Shown piece by piece: positions 22,193 to 35,623 of a DNA stretch of 64,000 nucleotides. Position 1 is the first letter of the stretch. Every line of letters begins with the position of its first letter. The DNA lies in NCBI GenBank assembly GCA_019973155.2, contig BPQB01000046.1:1-64000 (forward strand), read 5' to 3'. A program made the position numbers and the translations under genes. The DNA is from Phanerochaete sordida (taxonomy: Eukaryota > Basidiomycota > Agaricomycetes > Polyporales > Phanerochaetaceae). The notes under the pieces are model-generated. The model did not search any database and was not told where the DNA came from. It was given only the letters and a program-made list of their open reading frames with translations.

Positions 22193-25036
22193 TCAGTCCT
22201 GGTGCGCCTTGCGGTACGAGATCTCGTCGTTGAGGTCGCGCGTCGCCTCCTCGAACGGCTCCTCGCGGTCGAGCGCGCTGATGCGGCCCACGGGCACGCC
22301 GTCCGAGAGGCTCGCCTTGCGCGTGCGCTGCGGGTGGCGCATGTGCAGGCCCTCGTCCGCGCCCTCGCCCTCGCCGGGCTCCGTCGCGGACGTCATGACG
22401 GGGAAGCCCGGCGGCAGCGCGCCGGCGTTCGACGCGCGCCGCAGCTTCTGCAGGTCCGCGTACGAGCTCCGCGCGCTCGCGCTGCGCGCGCGCCCGCCGC
22501 CCGCCGCGGGCCCCTTCGCCTCGAGGAAGCCGAGCACGTGGTCGTAGTCGCCCGACTCCTCCTCGTCCGAGTGCTCGGGCGTCGGGGCGCGGCTGATCTC
22601 GGTGCTGCCCGCCCATGCGCTCGTCCCGCGCGCGGCGCTCTTGCTCCAGCCGAAGAGCCGCTCGTCGAGCCAGGTCTGCGACAGTGTAAGCGCGGTGCTA
22701 GCGTTTGGTATGGATCACGGCGTACCATAGGATGCACCAGGAGGTTGCCCTGCGCGTCGATGGCGCCGCTGCTGGTCTTGCGACGCCAGATTCCGGGCTG
22801 GCCGGATGACGGCGGGGCACTCGCTGAGGGCACGAGGATGCGGAACTACAGACAGCGTTGTGATGAGCGGCCCAGGAGATGCGGCCTAGAGGATCGTACT
22901 CACCTCGTTGAAATCTTCGTACAGTTTAGGGCCAAATTCGTTGATCGTCTCGGCAAGCTCGTTTGCCAGTCTTGCTCGCATATCTCGGACCTTTTCCAGC
23001 GTATGTCCATGTCCAGGGAACAACGCGACAACCAAGGGTCGTAATGACCTGCCAACGCTGTAAGTAGCGTCCCAAGACAAGATAGGCAGTCAATGTACTT
23101 CAATACGTCCATGCCGGCTTCACCAAACTTGAGGGCCGCATATCCAATGAACGGCAGCGAAATGAGGACTAGTATGGGCGTGAGGATCTTCCATTCCAGA
23201 GGCGCGCCGGCCCTGAATGCCACGAATGTCGCGAGGAACGCGTACAAGAGGTAGAGAACGGGTGCGATTCCAAGCGAGATGAGGACCTTCCATGTTGCGA
23301 TGACGTCTTTGCCTGCGACCTTGACTACGGATGCGGCAAGAGCCTCTTTCATGTCCCGCGGCCATCAGTGACAAATTGCACGGAGGGCAGGGCGGAAAGG
23401 CGTACCTTTTGCCTTTTGCCTCGAGATGACCGAAGCAGTTACGAAGATAGGTCCGTTGAGAATCAAGCCAGGTAGAGCCAGAACTGTCCAGATGAATAAC
23501 AGCAGCAGACGATAGAGCAAAAGTCCCAATGTTTTCCAGCTTGCTGGCTCAGCTTTCGGAACCTGAGAATTGCGGCGTGAGACCTCGCTAGACCTGCTGA
23601 ACTGGTTTCGGTACAGACCTGGTGATCGCGCAAACCAAGATCGCGTAGCAGGCGATTGTAGCTCAAGACGTCCGCACGCAGTTTCTGAATCTTGGGCTCG
23701 TCTTTGAAGTGAAGATAGCCCTCGATGAAGCGTTTATTGAGCTCGACGACCTGCCCGAGGGTGAGGTGCTGGCTGGGCGTCTTGTAGAGGCGACGTGCAG
23801 CTTGGATGACCTGATAAGCTTCATTTAGCGTCGTCACGTTCACCAGGCAGTGTGCATACCATCAGCGTCTCGTAGTCGGGTGCGCGTATCGTCACTGTCT
23901 TCAGCCCGTCGTATATAAGATCTAGCAGCTTTCCGACTGCCTCCCGTTTCTGCGGTCCCCCCTGCTTGAACTTCTCCACCAGCTCCTCCGGCACGTCTAG
24001 CGCAGACCCGAACTCGACGACCGCGCGCGACCGGAAGCGGTTCGGGTGGAAGTACGACAGGCCGACAGGCACGATCTTGACCTTTAGCTGGGGGTTGTCC
24101 GCCATCGCACCAAGAGCCATGAGGGAGACTCCGGCCTTGAGGGGGAGCAGGTCCGTGCGGTCATGGCTGCCACCTGTATGAGCATTAGCCGCCACAGACG
24201 CACCGACAGGGGAGATACTCGCCTTCGGGGAAGATTCCAATGCAGCCGCTATGCTTCAGGCATTCGTACACATGGTGGTACATCTCGCTCTGGTCGACGT
24301 GCGGCAGCTTCTTGTATTCGAACCCGACCTGCCCCTCTGCCTCGAACTCCTTCTGCTTCTCGCGGATGCGCGTCGTGCCCTTGCCGCTGTCCCCACCGAA
24401 CTCCTTCTTGACCCGCAGTTCCGTGTCCGAGATGACCTCGAGGACCTCGGCCACACACGAGTTGACGGTCTTGGGCAGCATGATCTGCATCTGGGGCTTG
24501 AAGTCCTCGGTGAACCGCGTGCCGTGGCCGATGACGAGGCACGGGTCGGCATCCGAGAGGGTGACGCGGCCGGGACCAGGCTTCGCGTCGTCCGCGGCGC
24601 GCACCACGGGTACTATGGGGCCATGAGAGGCTGCAAAGCGCACGCGGGAGGGGCACGTACTGCTCGACATCAGTCCCGCGAAGAACCCTACCGCCTTGCG
24701 CTTCATGCTCTTCGCCGCGATGAGGAACTGCACCTTCCGCCGTGTCTCGCGGTGCACCTGCAGTGCGAGCAGCAGCGGATCCAAGAACTGCGCGCACACG
24801 GGAATGTGTGAGCCCTGCTCGCACCGCGCGTGTGTGCGCTTGCGTACTGACCTGGTTGTGGTGCGGCGCGCCCGCGAAGATGACGGGACCGTCGCGCGGG
24901 ATGTTGAACGCCCCGCGGGGTCTTATTTCGCGGAAGAAGATGTTCGTGACGGTCTTCCAGAAGAGAAGGGCGGCCTCGTAGACGAGGTCCGCCTGGGTCG
25001 ACACGGCGGGGTCATTGCTCGGGCTCGGAGGCTGCA
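22193..25036 (-). CDS. SCT1: glycerol-3-phosphate/DHAP sn-1 acyltransferase, copy A
   Basis: First step of phospholipid and triacylglycerol synthesis at the ER (fungal Sct1/Gpt2 family). The PlsC domain has the HX4D block in PHHNQFLDPLLL, the glycerophosphate-binding FPEGGSHDRTDLLPLKAGVS and PVGLSYFHPNRFRSRA. As in yeast Gpt2, the domain is interrupted by an insertion (CLVIGHGTRFTEDF to YHHVYECLKH). The C-terminal half has paired hydrophobic segments (LLLFIWTVLALPGLILNGPI, APVLYLLYAFLATFVAF, ILTPILVLISLPFIGYAALK) and a hydrophilic Ser/Arg-rich tail (ARSASARSSYADLQKLRR) likely to be phosphorylated. About 750 residues. It lies directly downstream of, and on the same strand as, paralogue B with a 294-bp gap. 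Start is the ATG of MQPPSPSNDPAV. Confidence 0.93.
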
Positions 25037-25330
25037 TTAGATTTTGGTAGCGGCACGGAGGGTATGGTATACAAACAAGAGGCGAGGGAGGAGAACTATG
25101 GGAGCGACGACATGCGGAGAGGAGAGTCTGAGACAAGCGAGCGAATCCAGGCGAAGCTGCACGACCTCCAGTCCGACGTCAATCAGCGTCAATCAAGGTC
25201 TGTACTAGGCGCCTGAGGCGAAGTGAATTCGGAGCCCTCACCGCGGTCGAGGCTAGAACGGACTCACGGCCGACACACAGGGCGATAGAGCGACAGGAGG
25301 TACAACGCCCAACGCTTGGGGGAACGTGTC

Positions 25331-27854
25331 TCATAGCTCTGGTGTGATTGGCGCACCGTCAGCGTCGAGAGTGGGATTGGGGACGAGGTGCGCCGGCGTG
25401 TCCGACGGCAGGACGGGTGTCTTGCGAAGACGGATGTCCGCATAGGACGAAGTGCGGGACGACGGCTTCATCTCGAATAACAGGCTGTCGTGGTCCGCGA
25501 CGTCGTCGTCAGACCCGCCTGGGCTCGAAGGCCGGCTCCTCTCAGAGCTCCAGCCAAAGAGGCGTTCGTCGAGCCAGGTCTAGAGCAGAAGCACGGGGTC
25601 AGGGAGTATTGAAACTTCTCGTGAATATGCCACGTACCATCGGATGGTTTAGCAGGCGACCCTGCGCGTCTCTCCCTTTTCGCTGCCAGTCGCCATTATT
25701 GACAGATGGAGGCGCACTGGCCGAAGGCACTAGGATGCGAGTCTAGGGAAGGATTATGAGCTCCGGTCTGCATGCGTATAACAATAACCAAACCTCGTTG
25801 AAGTCCTCGAATACCTTCGGGCCGTACTCGTTGATAACTTCGGACAATTCGTTGGAGAGCCGTATCCGCATGGCCTTGATGTTGTCGAGGTATTTCTGCT
25901 GGCCTGGGGCAAGAGCGAGCACCAGCGGTCGTAGGGACCTGTGGGTAACATGAGTTCGGTGCAGGCCTGGACAGCGTGTGGACCCACTTCAGGACGTCCA
26001 TGCCGGCCTCCCCAAATTTCAACGCGGCGTATGCAATGAAGGGGAGAGCGGCCAGAACTGCCATCGGCGTCCATATGATCCATGACATCGGTGCACCAGC
26101 CCTATACATGACTACTGCCGCGAGGAAGGCGTAGAATCCGTAAACGACAGGAGTCAGTCCGAGCGATATCAGGACTTTCCAAGTCGCGAGAACGTCGCGA
26201 CCCTGGACCTTGACCACGGACGCTGCAAGTGCCTCTGGGAGCTCATCAGAACCTGACCTGGGCGCATATTGAAGAGGAGCCGATGCGTACCTTTCGCCTT
26301 CTTGATGGACACCATTTTTGCAGTCAAGAAGATGGGCCCGTTGAGGACTACGCCTGGCAGCGCAAGGATGGACCAGACCGCCAGCAGGAGCACTCGGTAG
26401 CAAAGGAGACCAAAGGTCCTCCAGCCCGCTTTGCGCGCTCCAGGCACCTGATGGTCACGCAGCCCTAGATCGCGCAAAAGTCGGTTGTACTTCAGCACAT
26501 CCTCACGAAGTTGTTGCACGCGGGGCTCGTCCTTGAACATGACATACGCCTCGAGGAAGCGCTTGTTCAGCTCGACGACTTGGCCAAGGGTGAGGTGCTG
26601 TCCAGGAGTGACATACAGCCTACGGGCAGCTTGAATCATCTGCAACGGAGCCTCGTGTCATCATCTTTTGAGTGAGAGTTTGCGGATATGCACACCATCA
26701 AAGTCTCGTAGTCCGGAGCCCGGATCGTCACCGTCTTGAGTGCGTCGTAGATCTGGTCAAGGAACTTGCCAACCGCCTCACGCTTCTGCGCGCCGCCCTG
26801 CTGGAACTTCTCCACGAGCTCAGGGGGAACGTCCATCGCGTGCCCGAACTCGACGACGACGCGCGATCGGAACTTGTGGGGGTGGAAGTACGAGAGGCCT
26901 ACAGGCACAATCTTGACCTTGAGGTCGGGATTGTGGGCCATGGCGCCCAGGGCCATGAGCGAGACTCCGGCTTTGAGGGGGAGCAAGTCCGTACGATCGT
27001 GACTTCCGCCTAGGGTAGGTGAATTCGGAGCTGCGAAGGCATAATCGTGAATGACTTGCCTTCAGGGAAGATGGCGATACATCCGCCCTCGTCAAGAGCG
27101 TCGTAGACATGTTGGTACGTCTCGCCCTGGTCAACATGCGGGATTTTCTTGAACTCGAGGCCGTCTTTCCCTTCTGAGCTCAGATCCTTGAGCTTCGCGA
27201 GGATATTCTCCGTCGAAGGTCCATTATCATTGGCAAACGGCTTCTTGACCCTGAGCTTGTCGTCCGAGATGACCTCCACAACCTCGGCAGAGGGAGCTCT
27301 GACAGACTTCGGGAGAAGGATCTGCATCCTGGGCTGGAACTCCTCTGTGAAGCGCGTGCCATGTCCTATGACGAGGCAAGGGTCGCTGTCAGAGATCGAG
27401 ACCATCCCGATCCCTGGCTTGGCCAGGTCTTGTGCACGAACGACAGGAACTATTGTACGTTTGTAAAGGTATGGTTACTATGGAAAGAAACCAAGGACCT
27501 ACTACTCCAAAAGAGTCTTGCAAAGAAGCCGATAAATTTTCTCTGCATGCTAGCAGCAGCTACTAAGAACTGGACCCGCCGGCCTGTCTCCCGATAGACC
27601 TGGAGGGCGAGCAGCAAGTCCAAGAACTGTATCTTTTTGTCAGACAGCCGTCGTTCCGAATGCGTGTGCAAACATACCTGGTTGTGATGCGGCGCCGCCA
27701 CGAAGATGACGGGGCCATCGCGGGGAATGTGGAATGCTCCTCTGGGGCGAATCTCGCGGAAGAAAATGTATATGACCAGCTTCCAAAAGAAGAGGGCTGT
27801 GTCGTACACCCACTCGGACTTGTTCGAAGAGCGCCGAACGGTCTCCTTCGCCAT
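25331..27854 (-). CDS. SCT1: glycerol-3-phosphate/DHAP sn-1 acyltransferase, copy B
   Basis: Tandem paralogue of copy A with the same order of elements: FFREIRPRGAFHIPRDGPV, HX4D block in PHHNQFLDLLLALQ, insertion with CLVIGHGTRFTEEF, FPEGGSHDRTDLLPLKAGVS, then LTLGQVVELNKRF and LLRDLGLRDHQVP, and the membrane segments LLLAVWSILALPGVVLNGPI, VYGFYAFLAAVVMYRAG and LAALPFIAYAALKFG. The C-terminal tail is shorter than in A but shares HPMTWLDERLFGWS and the SSYAD motif. About 690 residues. Start is the ATG of MAKETVRRSSNK. Both copies retain all catalytic blocks, so both are probably active; differences concentrate in the tail and the insertion. Confidence 0.93.
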
Positions 27855-28242
27855 GCTGGCACCAAGACAACGGTCCTCAAGGCGAGTTCAGAGCGCGGTG
27901 CCGATGACACGTAGCGTTTTGAAACGGTGTGGTGTCCTGGAAGCAACCAGTCGTCCGACCAGTTCCATGCACACCCAGCCTGTTGGGGAAACCCAATCAT
28001 CTTCGGGCGCGTGTCCCGAGCGAGACCCGCGTAAGCGCCAGAGCACAGTCGCGAGCTGGTCGCGAGCACCCCTTGGCCGACAGCAAGGACAGGGGACTGG
28101 ATCTATGGCATTATATACGAATGCGTGCGAGTATACAAATTATAATTATAGCCAGGGTATACAGTGAGTTCCGCGGTGATGCAGCGTGTAGAAATACACA
28201 GGTCCCTATGACACAAAGCACGAAACAACATGTGTGGCGGTC
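27855..28242. other. intergenic region upstream of acyltransferase B
   Basis: 388 bp between the stop of the XMAP215 gene and the start of acyltransferase B, both on the minus strand. An AT-rich patch near 28127-28165 (ATACAAATTATAATTATAGC) could be the 3' end signal of the XMAP215 gene. No gene seen. Confidence 0.5.
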
Positions 28243-31200
28243 TCAGCTGGGAGGCAGGCGCGTTTCCCGCCCGTGAGAGCTGGAACTTGCGCTGCTTGAT
28301 CTGTACTGGAAGAGGTCGTGTAGTCGTGACAGCTTCTCTTGTTGTGGCGGAGGGAGGTCGGATATGCTGGATCGCTGCGGCGACATCGGGGAGGTTGGGG
28401 TCTTGACCCTCGAGGGTTCGACACCTGTCCGATGTCAGCATATGCGCGGGTTGCCATACAGTGTGCACTCACTGGACGTGGTAGTAATGGGGGCCATCCG
28501 TTCGCGTGAATTTGACTCTAGTTCTTTGGGAGCCAGTCAGCCTTTGGACACGGCGCAGACGTTAGTGCAGACGTACTGGAAAGTGTGTGGGCAACGGCGA
28601 CGTTCCTCTCCTCGTCCTCGGCTGCCCGGCTCGCCAGCGCACGTGTAATGTACTTGCGGAACGCGGGGCCGGTCGAGTCCAACATCTTGTCAACCTTGCC
28701 CTTCTTGTGCGGATACGCCTTGAGGAAGTGGTGCAGCTCCGTGATGCCCTCCTTGTGCATTGCGCCTGTCGTCTCACTCGAGATGTGATTGATGATCTCG
28801 ACGAGCTGTTCATCCAGGTCCGGCTCCTGCGCAGGCAAAGAGGGGCTGCGGCCATGTCCGTTCATGGACGACATGCTCTGGCTGCGACCGTGGCTCGATG
28901 AGTGTCGTGACGAGATCGTGCCTTGCGGCGAAATGGGTCGGCTGATGGCTGGCGACTCTCGGCGGGATATTGGGTCGTGGTCTAAGGCAGAAGAGCGTAC
29001 TGGCACCTCCGCAGCTGTTCGTGTGCTCGAGTTCAGAATGCGGTAGACGTAGGGGTATACAATCGTTGCCGAAGGGTCGTCGAAGGAACCCGACAGCAGG
29101 TCGTAAACATCGTCGCCATGGTGCGCTGCGATACGTGTTAGGCCGATTCGTGACAGAGTCATTGCATAACTACTCACCGACAACGTGCTGGATTATCACC
29201 TTGATGGTTCTCAGAGGCATGTCGCCGCAGGGCACCTTGTTCGTCGCACGTGCTCGCCACTCGTTCGGAGGCACCGACTGCAGGAAGTGCTCGATGGCCG
29301 GGAACAGCTCGACCGGATCAAGCGCCGACTTCTCAAGGTCTTGCGGTATGTTCCGCGCAAGCTTCCAGATACACTTGAGGACGAGCTCGGCCACCTTAGC
29401 TTCTTGGGAGTCGGGAGACGTCCCGTTCGCGGGAAAGGGCTTGACGATCGACAGAAGGAGCTGGAACAGCGCACGGAAGACCGCCATCCTCCGCGCCGTG
29501 GCGAATATCCGCAAGATGATCATGTTGATGAAGCGCGACAGATCCTTGACCTTCGTGTCCGGACTATTGTCGGTTTGCAGGAGGCGAAGCGTCAGCTCTT
29601 CCAGCAGCGAGGTCAGGATGTCGCCCGTCAACGACTCGGCCAGGAAGACGTGATCGCAGAAGGCGTTGAGGGTCTGGATGAGATGCTTAGCCAGCCTGAA
29701 ATTCTCAGGTACAGCAACGTCATCCGGGCGCTCGAAGACATGCGCCATCTGTAGGGTAATTGTCTCGATGAGGCCTTCCGTGTGCTCGGCGAGTTCGCGG
29801 TAGGCAGGGGATGACGGGCCTTCGTCGGGCGAGATCTCCAGGACTTTCTGGATCTTCTTCAGAGCATCGACACTGCGGGCAGGGTCGTTACTGAGGATGC
29901 TCGAGATTGCCACGGTGATATCGTCAGAAGAGCCGGAACGAATGGGCTCGTCGAACTCAGAATGGCGAATGTCTCCGTTCCCGTTTGTATGTGGAGGCTG
30001 TTCAGCGAAAAGGTCGGGGTCCTCATGTTCCGGTTGAGACGCGAGTGCACTGTGGCTCGGAATATGCTGCAGATCATTTGGACGACTGCGCGGAGCACCG
30101 AGGCGGGAGGGAGGAAGACCTTTCGGTTTTCCGATACCGCTAGGGGATGCAGGACCCGGAAGGTGAGAAGACGCGGAGGGAATCTGTTTCGAGGTTCGCA
30201 TGGGCGTGGCAAGCTTGCTGGCAATAGATGGCGCTGGGGATGTTGCGCGCGCACCTCCGTATGCGGGCGAGACAGGACGGGCGAGGCGAGAAGAATGTGC
30301 AGTTGCGGGGCTTGCTGGCCGAGGAATGCCGCCGATGCGAGAAGCAATGCTGGGGGCAGGCGATGAGGATCGCTGTGCGAGAGTGGCAAGACGAGATACT
30401 GGAACAGCAGCGGCTGGCGCAGCTTCGGCTTTCTCCGGGGTGCTAGGACCTGCAACGCGGCGGAGTCGCTCTTCGAGCTGCGTCTTGTCCTTTGGCGATA
30501 ACGATCCGACGAGCTGCCATATCCTCTCACCGACCAACACATACCCCTCGCTGGAGAGGTGGTGAGAACATCACGCGGAATGAAATAGAGGGCGACGAAC
30601 CTGAGAGCAGCGAGTGCTGACTTTCGAACGTTGGGATCCTTGTCAGAGATCGCGGAAGCAATGACAGGGAAGGCTTTCGCAGGCTCGCAGGCGCCGATAC
30701 CAAACCGCTTGAGGATACCAGCCAGCTCGTCTAGTGTTCCTTGGCGTGTCTTCGCGATCTTGGACTTCAAGCCGTGTTCCAGCAGCAGAGAAAACACTCG
30801 GCTGAAAGCATACACTTTGGGAAGCGTCTGGATAACTTGCTGAACCCTCAGTCGCACGGGTTCTCGCGCGTCGCCAAGCTAGCATCCTCTGTAAGTACGA
30901 TTTCTTACTGCCGCTCAGTGGCTTAGGGCTCACCTTGTAGATCATAGTCGGGATGAAGCACAATGCCTCGCCATCCGATACCTGGTAGTCCATAGACTGG
31001 AAAAAGGCAAGCACGGACTCTACCACATCCAAGCACTTCTGCACCAAATTCGACTGCGGCTCATGCGCCTTCATGGAGACGTACTTGAGAGCCAGATCTG
31101 AGTTGGCGATGCAAACCGCCCTGACTTCGTCAATCGGTCCGAACCGCTCGTCGCTGGCCTCGGCTGCAGAGTAGAACTCGTACAGCATGTTCAGACCGAG

Positions 31201-34200
31201 GACGTGGTCGTTCACGGCGTTGTGATCCCGGCTAAAGAGTGCACTGACAAGTTCTTTCGAAGCATGAGGCTCCATCTGGTGCTGCAGTAGCTCGGCAAGG
31301 TCCTTGCGCGTCGGGCCGCTCTCGTTGATCCACCTCTGCGCATCCTTCGCCACGCGCGCCTTCTTCGCGTCGGGGTTGGCACCAAGAAGAGGCATCGACG
31401 AAGCCGCGGCCGGAGGAGGGCTCCTAGCAGCAGCAGGTGCCGCTCCAGGTCGCTTTAGGCCTGTAGCCAGCTTGCTTGGCAGTCGAGACGAAGCTGCGGG
31501 AGCAGCAGCCTCTGTGGGAGTCTCCGCGCGGGACTCTGGGCGAGGGATCGAACCTTGGGGAAGCTTCCGTCGAACGCCGGTGAGCTTGCTCACAGGTGCT
31601 GTCTTCGCAACGGCAGAGGGTGGGGGAGACGGTTCGGTTGGCGATGGCGATTCTGCTGGCGGAGGAGCGGCGACGGCTTTGGCGGCGGGCTTAGCAGCTG
31701 TCTTTGCCGCAGCTGGCGCCTTGGCAGGTGCAGGCGCAGCGGGAGCAGACCCACGGGCAGCCTGAATGAGCGGAACGGCGGTCGACTTTGATGCAGGCTT
31801 GAGCGAGTTGGTTTGGGCCATGACATAGTCAAACCCGGCAGATGCAATGAGGGTAGGAAGCAGTGCCTGAGCCGCCTTCCTGACATCTCCGTTACGGTCG
31901 TCGAGGGACGTGACGATAGGGCCCGCCCAGCCGGTGATGTCGAGACCAGATGCGGGAGGGTTCGCCTTGAACCAGTCGACGAGCCATCCCATCAGCGAGG
32001 AGCGCTGCAGAGGATTCGCACTTTCCAACGCCGTCGCGAGACCAGGGATCATCGGTTCCAGTGTTTCACATGCGTTGGCAATAGCTGTGAGAGTCTGCAG
32101 GGCCGATGCGCGGATGGGGGCTTTCTGATCAGCGAGAACGGTCGACACGGGCAGAACAAAGAAGCGACATTGCTTGTCGAAGGCCTTGCCCATGCCGGTA
32201 GCAATACGTGCGACGATATCGAGCGCAAGACTCTGCACGGCCTTGTTGCTGTCCGTTACCCGCGCCTTGAGTACTTGGCCGATCTCACCTGCGAACGTGG
32301 TTAGCATGGATGCTACGGTCCCTTCGGAGCCGCGGACATACCCATCGTAGGCTTTAGGCGCTTGTTGGCACCTTGGTCCAGTATCGCCTGCAGGGTCTCG
32401 AGTGCCTCCTTCTTCGACTTCCACGCATCACTCTTCGCATCGGCAAGAATAGTGGTGCCTTTCAGGAGACCGTCAATTTCCACGCGCGGGAAGAGGTCAT
32501 CCAAAGGATCGCCTCCTGCAGATGCCTTGCCGGCACCTGCAGTTGACGTAGCCGCCATGCTTGCTACATCGGCTGATGTCCGTACAGGCTCCGGTGCCGG
32601 GTTTCCTTCCACCTTGTCAAACTCAGCAGTGATCGTCTTCAGTAGCTGCGGGTTGAGATCCTCTACGAGATCCTTGACACCTGAAGAAATCACATGTGAC
32701 TAGTGCCCTTTCGGAAAGAATGCTCTAAATGAACTCACTAGGTCCCGCAAAGAGCTTTACGGTCACAAGGGCCTTCGTGGCGCTGGTACGTACAGCCGCG
32801 TTCGAGTTGGCGAGCGCGGTCTTGAGAAACTCTATCAACGCGCGTAGTGAAAGACCGGCGATCCCAAACTCTACGATTGCTTGGTCGATCCATGTTACAG
32901 CATCGGCCAAGACCTTGGGTGCCTTTTGCTTGGATAGAGGTTCGTACGCTGATTCAGATCGTCAGCTGAGGGCTGCGCAGAGGGCGGTAATGCACTGACC
33001 GTGTCCAAGGACAAACTGGAGGGACGTCTTTTCCGCGAAGAGCATCAGGGTTTCACCGGCGGGTTTCTTAAGCTTCATATCACCTAACTTCTCGGTGAGG
33101 TGTGGGATGCAGAGTGCCACCGACGATCTCCCGAAAGACGGACAGCGTTCCGCCAGGGCGTTCAGGATGCCGTACAACTTGGCAGACACCTGGGGGGCAA
33201 GATCGGGCCTTAGTCCGGAATGCGTTCTCAGGCGCGATGAAGACTTACCTGGAAGTTCTTCTCACCCCACCCTTTCTTCCCGAGGAATCTCACAACGACC
33301 TCAGAATCGAGGGAGTCGGCGGTGCTCTCTACCCAGCCGGTCATTTCCTCGAGGGTTGCGAGACGAGTCTTCCAGTTCGAGTCCCCGAGCCCCGCCGCGA
33401 AGTTTTCCGGGATCGTCTCTGCAGCGAGGGCGTCCGCATCTTCAGAAGTGTGCTTGTACTTGAACGTGTCTAATGACCCTGCAGCGGGCGGCGGAGCAGC
33501 TTTTCCTGATTTGGCAGCCGCAGCTGGAGGCACGACCTTCTTCACTGGGGGCGCTGCGGATACGGGCGCAGACGGGGCTGCTGGAGCTGCACCGTCTCCA
33601 GCGTCGGCGCCCGGGGCTTTCTTGGCCTGGAGAGCATTATTGACGCCGACTCATTGACATGCAGCTGAGTATATGCGTACCATAAATCTGGCGGGCGGCT
33701 TCTTCAGCGGCTTGTTCTCGATCGGCTTCAATAGGTCGTCGTCACCTCCGGCAGCGGCGGGCTCGGGCTTCTCTGCAGCAGGGGGCGCCGCGGATTTCGG
33801 AGGTGGTGCCTTCTTCTTCGGTGGCTCCTTCGCAGCAGGGGGAGCAGGCTTCGGCGCGGCGCCCGCCTTGCTCTTCACGGTAGCTTTCTCGTAAGCCTCC
33901 TTCACCTTCGCTTTGCGGACATCGGCGAGACTATCAATGAGAGCGTTGAGCGGTCGCTCGCCGACCATCTTCATCAGAGTACCAAGGCATGTGGCGGCCT
34001 CATTGCGAGCTCCTTCGAACGAGTCCTCGAGCAGCGGGGCCAACGCTTCAGACACCGGCTTGATCTGCGCTGGAGGCACAGGCGTCGTTGACGTCGCGAG
34101 ACAGCGCCCGAGGAACTTCAGTGTGCCTTCCTTGACCTGCGGGTTCTTCGAGCTTAGCGCTGGCAGAATGTCGGGGAGAATATCGGGCAACGAGGTCTGA

Positions 34201-35623
34201 TGATAAGAGTGTTAGGGTCGGGCGGAGCTGGAGGTAGTAAAAGGCTTACCGTAGCAAAGACAGCATCAAGCGCTGCTCCGATAGCGTCCGTAACGTTCGC
34301 CTTGCGCTCCTTCATACGCTCCAACATGGGGCCGACGACGCTTTCGCGAAAGCGCGCGAAAGAGCTCATCATGCCCTTTGCCAAACCTTCGAGGCAATTC
34401 GCAGCGGTCATGACACAATTGATGTTCGCGTCCTTCTGGATACATGTGGCGAGAGACTTCGCGAGGTCCCCAAGCTCTGGCGCATCCTTGATACGCGGCG
34501 TGTTGTTCAGCAAGGTCAAGAGCTCGTCGAGGACTTCCTTGCGCTCCTTCCATTTGGACGACGTGAGCCCCGCCTGCATGTTCGAGGGCAGCTTCGGCAC
34601 GATGTTTGCTTCCTCTGCGAGCATGCGGGGATCCATAGGCGCCTCTGATAGGAAGTCTGAGCCTCCGCAGGACTGACAAAGCGTATGATCGCGCACCTTC
34701 CTCCGGGGGCGCGTCTTCGGTGCCGTCGTCCCCACCAGCCAATTCGCGCGCCTCAGCCTCTCGCGCAGCTGTCCGAGTCATGCGCTCAGGCTTGAGAGTG
34801 CCCTTCCCCTTCCCCTCCTTCTCCATCCCCTCGAAGGCTTCCTTCAGTTCCTTGACCTGCACAGGCTTGAGGTCATTGAGGAACATTTCGAGCCCAGACC
34901 CCAAGTACTGATACAGTGTATGCGTTAGTGTTGTCCCCTCTGCGCGAACAGTCTTGTCCGTGTGCGAGAAGATCTTAGGGAGTGCCTTCAATATTGGGGC
35001 TGGCGGCGTCGCTGTGGTGCCAAAGCATCTGAGATACGAGACAGACTATCAGAAAACATACGCTATACGCGTGCCAAACGGTCGCACCTTACTACTTCCT
35101 TGAGTGCGACCACTGTACCAGCCACAGTCTTGGGCTGTTTCGCGGAAAGGCCGGGCAAGATATCTTCCTACTGAGACGTCATGCGACTGAATATTCCACG
35201 ACGGAGGGCTTGACATACCACTACCCCCGCTCCCCCATTCTCAACCTCCACATACTGTAGCACGAGCTCTACTGCCTGGTTCTTCGTTCCTGCCCTCGCC
35301 GACCCAAAGCACTTGTCCACGAGCGCGGGGACGACTACGGCTCTCGTCTGCGCGGCGTTCTCGCCAGCAAACTTGACGAAGTTGACGACGCATTCAACTC
35401 CCTTCTCTTGCGCGACGGCGTTCGCATCTGTCACAATCTTCTTGAGGGTCTCGGGGTTGCTCGTGTACGGCTTGAACGCCGGGTCGGTGTCGGACGCAGT
35501 GGTCTGGAAGGTCTTGATGAGGGCCTCGTATGCGCTGACGCGGGCCTTCCAATTTTTGTGCGCAAGGCGGTCGGCAATGGACAGTGCTGAGAAGTCCTCT
35601 TCTTGAGGCGGTGGGCCGTCCAT
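28243..35623 (-). CDS. STU2: XMAP215/Stu2/Alp14-family microtubule polymerase
   Basis: Binds tubulin through TOG (HEAT-repeat) domains and speeds microtubule growth at plus ends and spindle poles. About 2200 residues in about 15 exons, much longer than yeast Stu2. Five TOG-like blocks can be traced: about 10-250 (LSIADRLAHKNWKARVSAYE), 290-530 (AGLTSSKWKERKEVLDELL), 640-870 (AGLGDSNWKTRLATLEEM), 890-1120 (DAKSDAWKSKKEALETLQ) and 1250-1510 (MEPHASKELVSALFS, LLLEHGLKSKIAKTRQGTLD). Each begins with the W/K helix typical of TOG. Ser/Pro/Arg/Lys linkers (RRKLPQGSIPRPESR, SSRLARPVSPAYGG) suit lattice binding. A C-terminal helical region (ISSILSNDPARSVDALKKIQ onward) resembles the post-TOG domain of ch-TOG. 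The last two exons, down to LPPPQQEKLSRLHDLFQY and the stop at 28243, were assembled by frame. Confidence 0.93.

Noticed and set aside
22118..23044. 308-codon plus-strand frame across the acyltransferase A tail
   Set aside because: It is the antisense shadow of the GC-rich coding exon on the minus strand.
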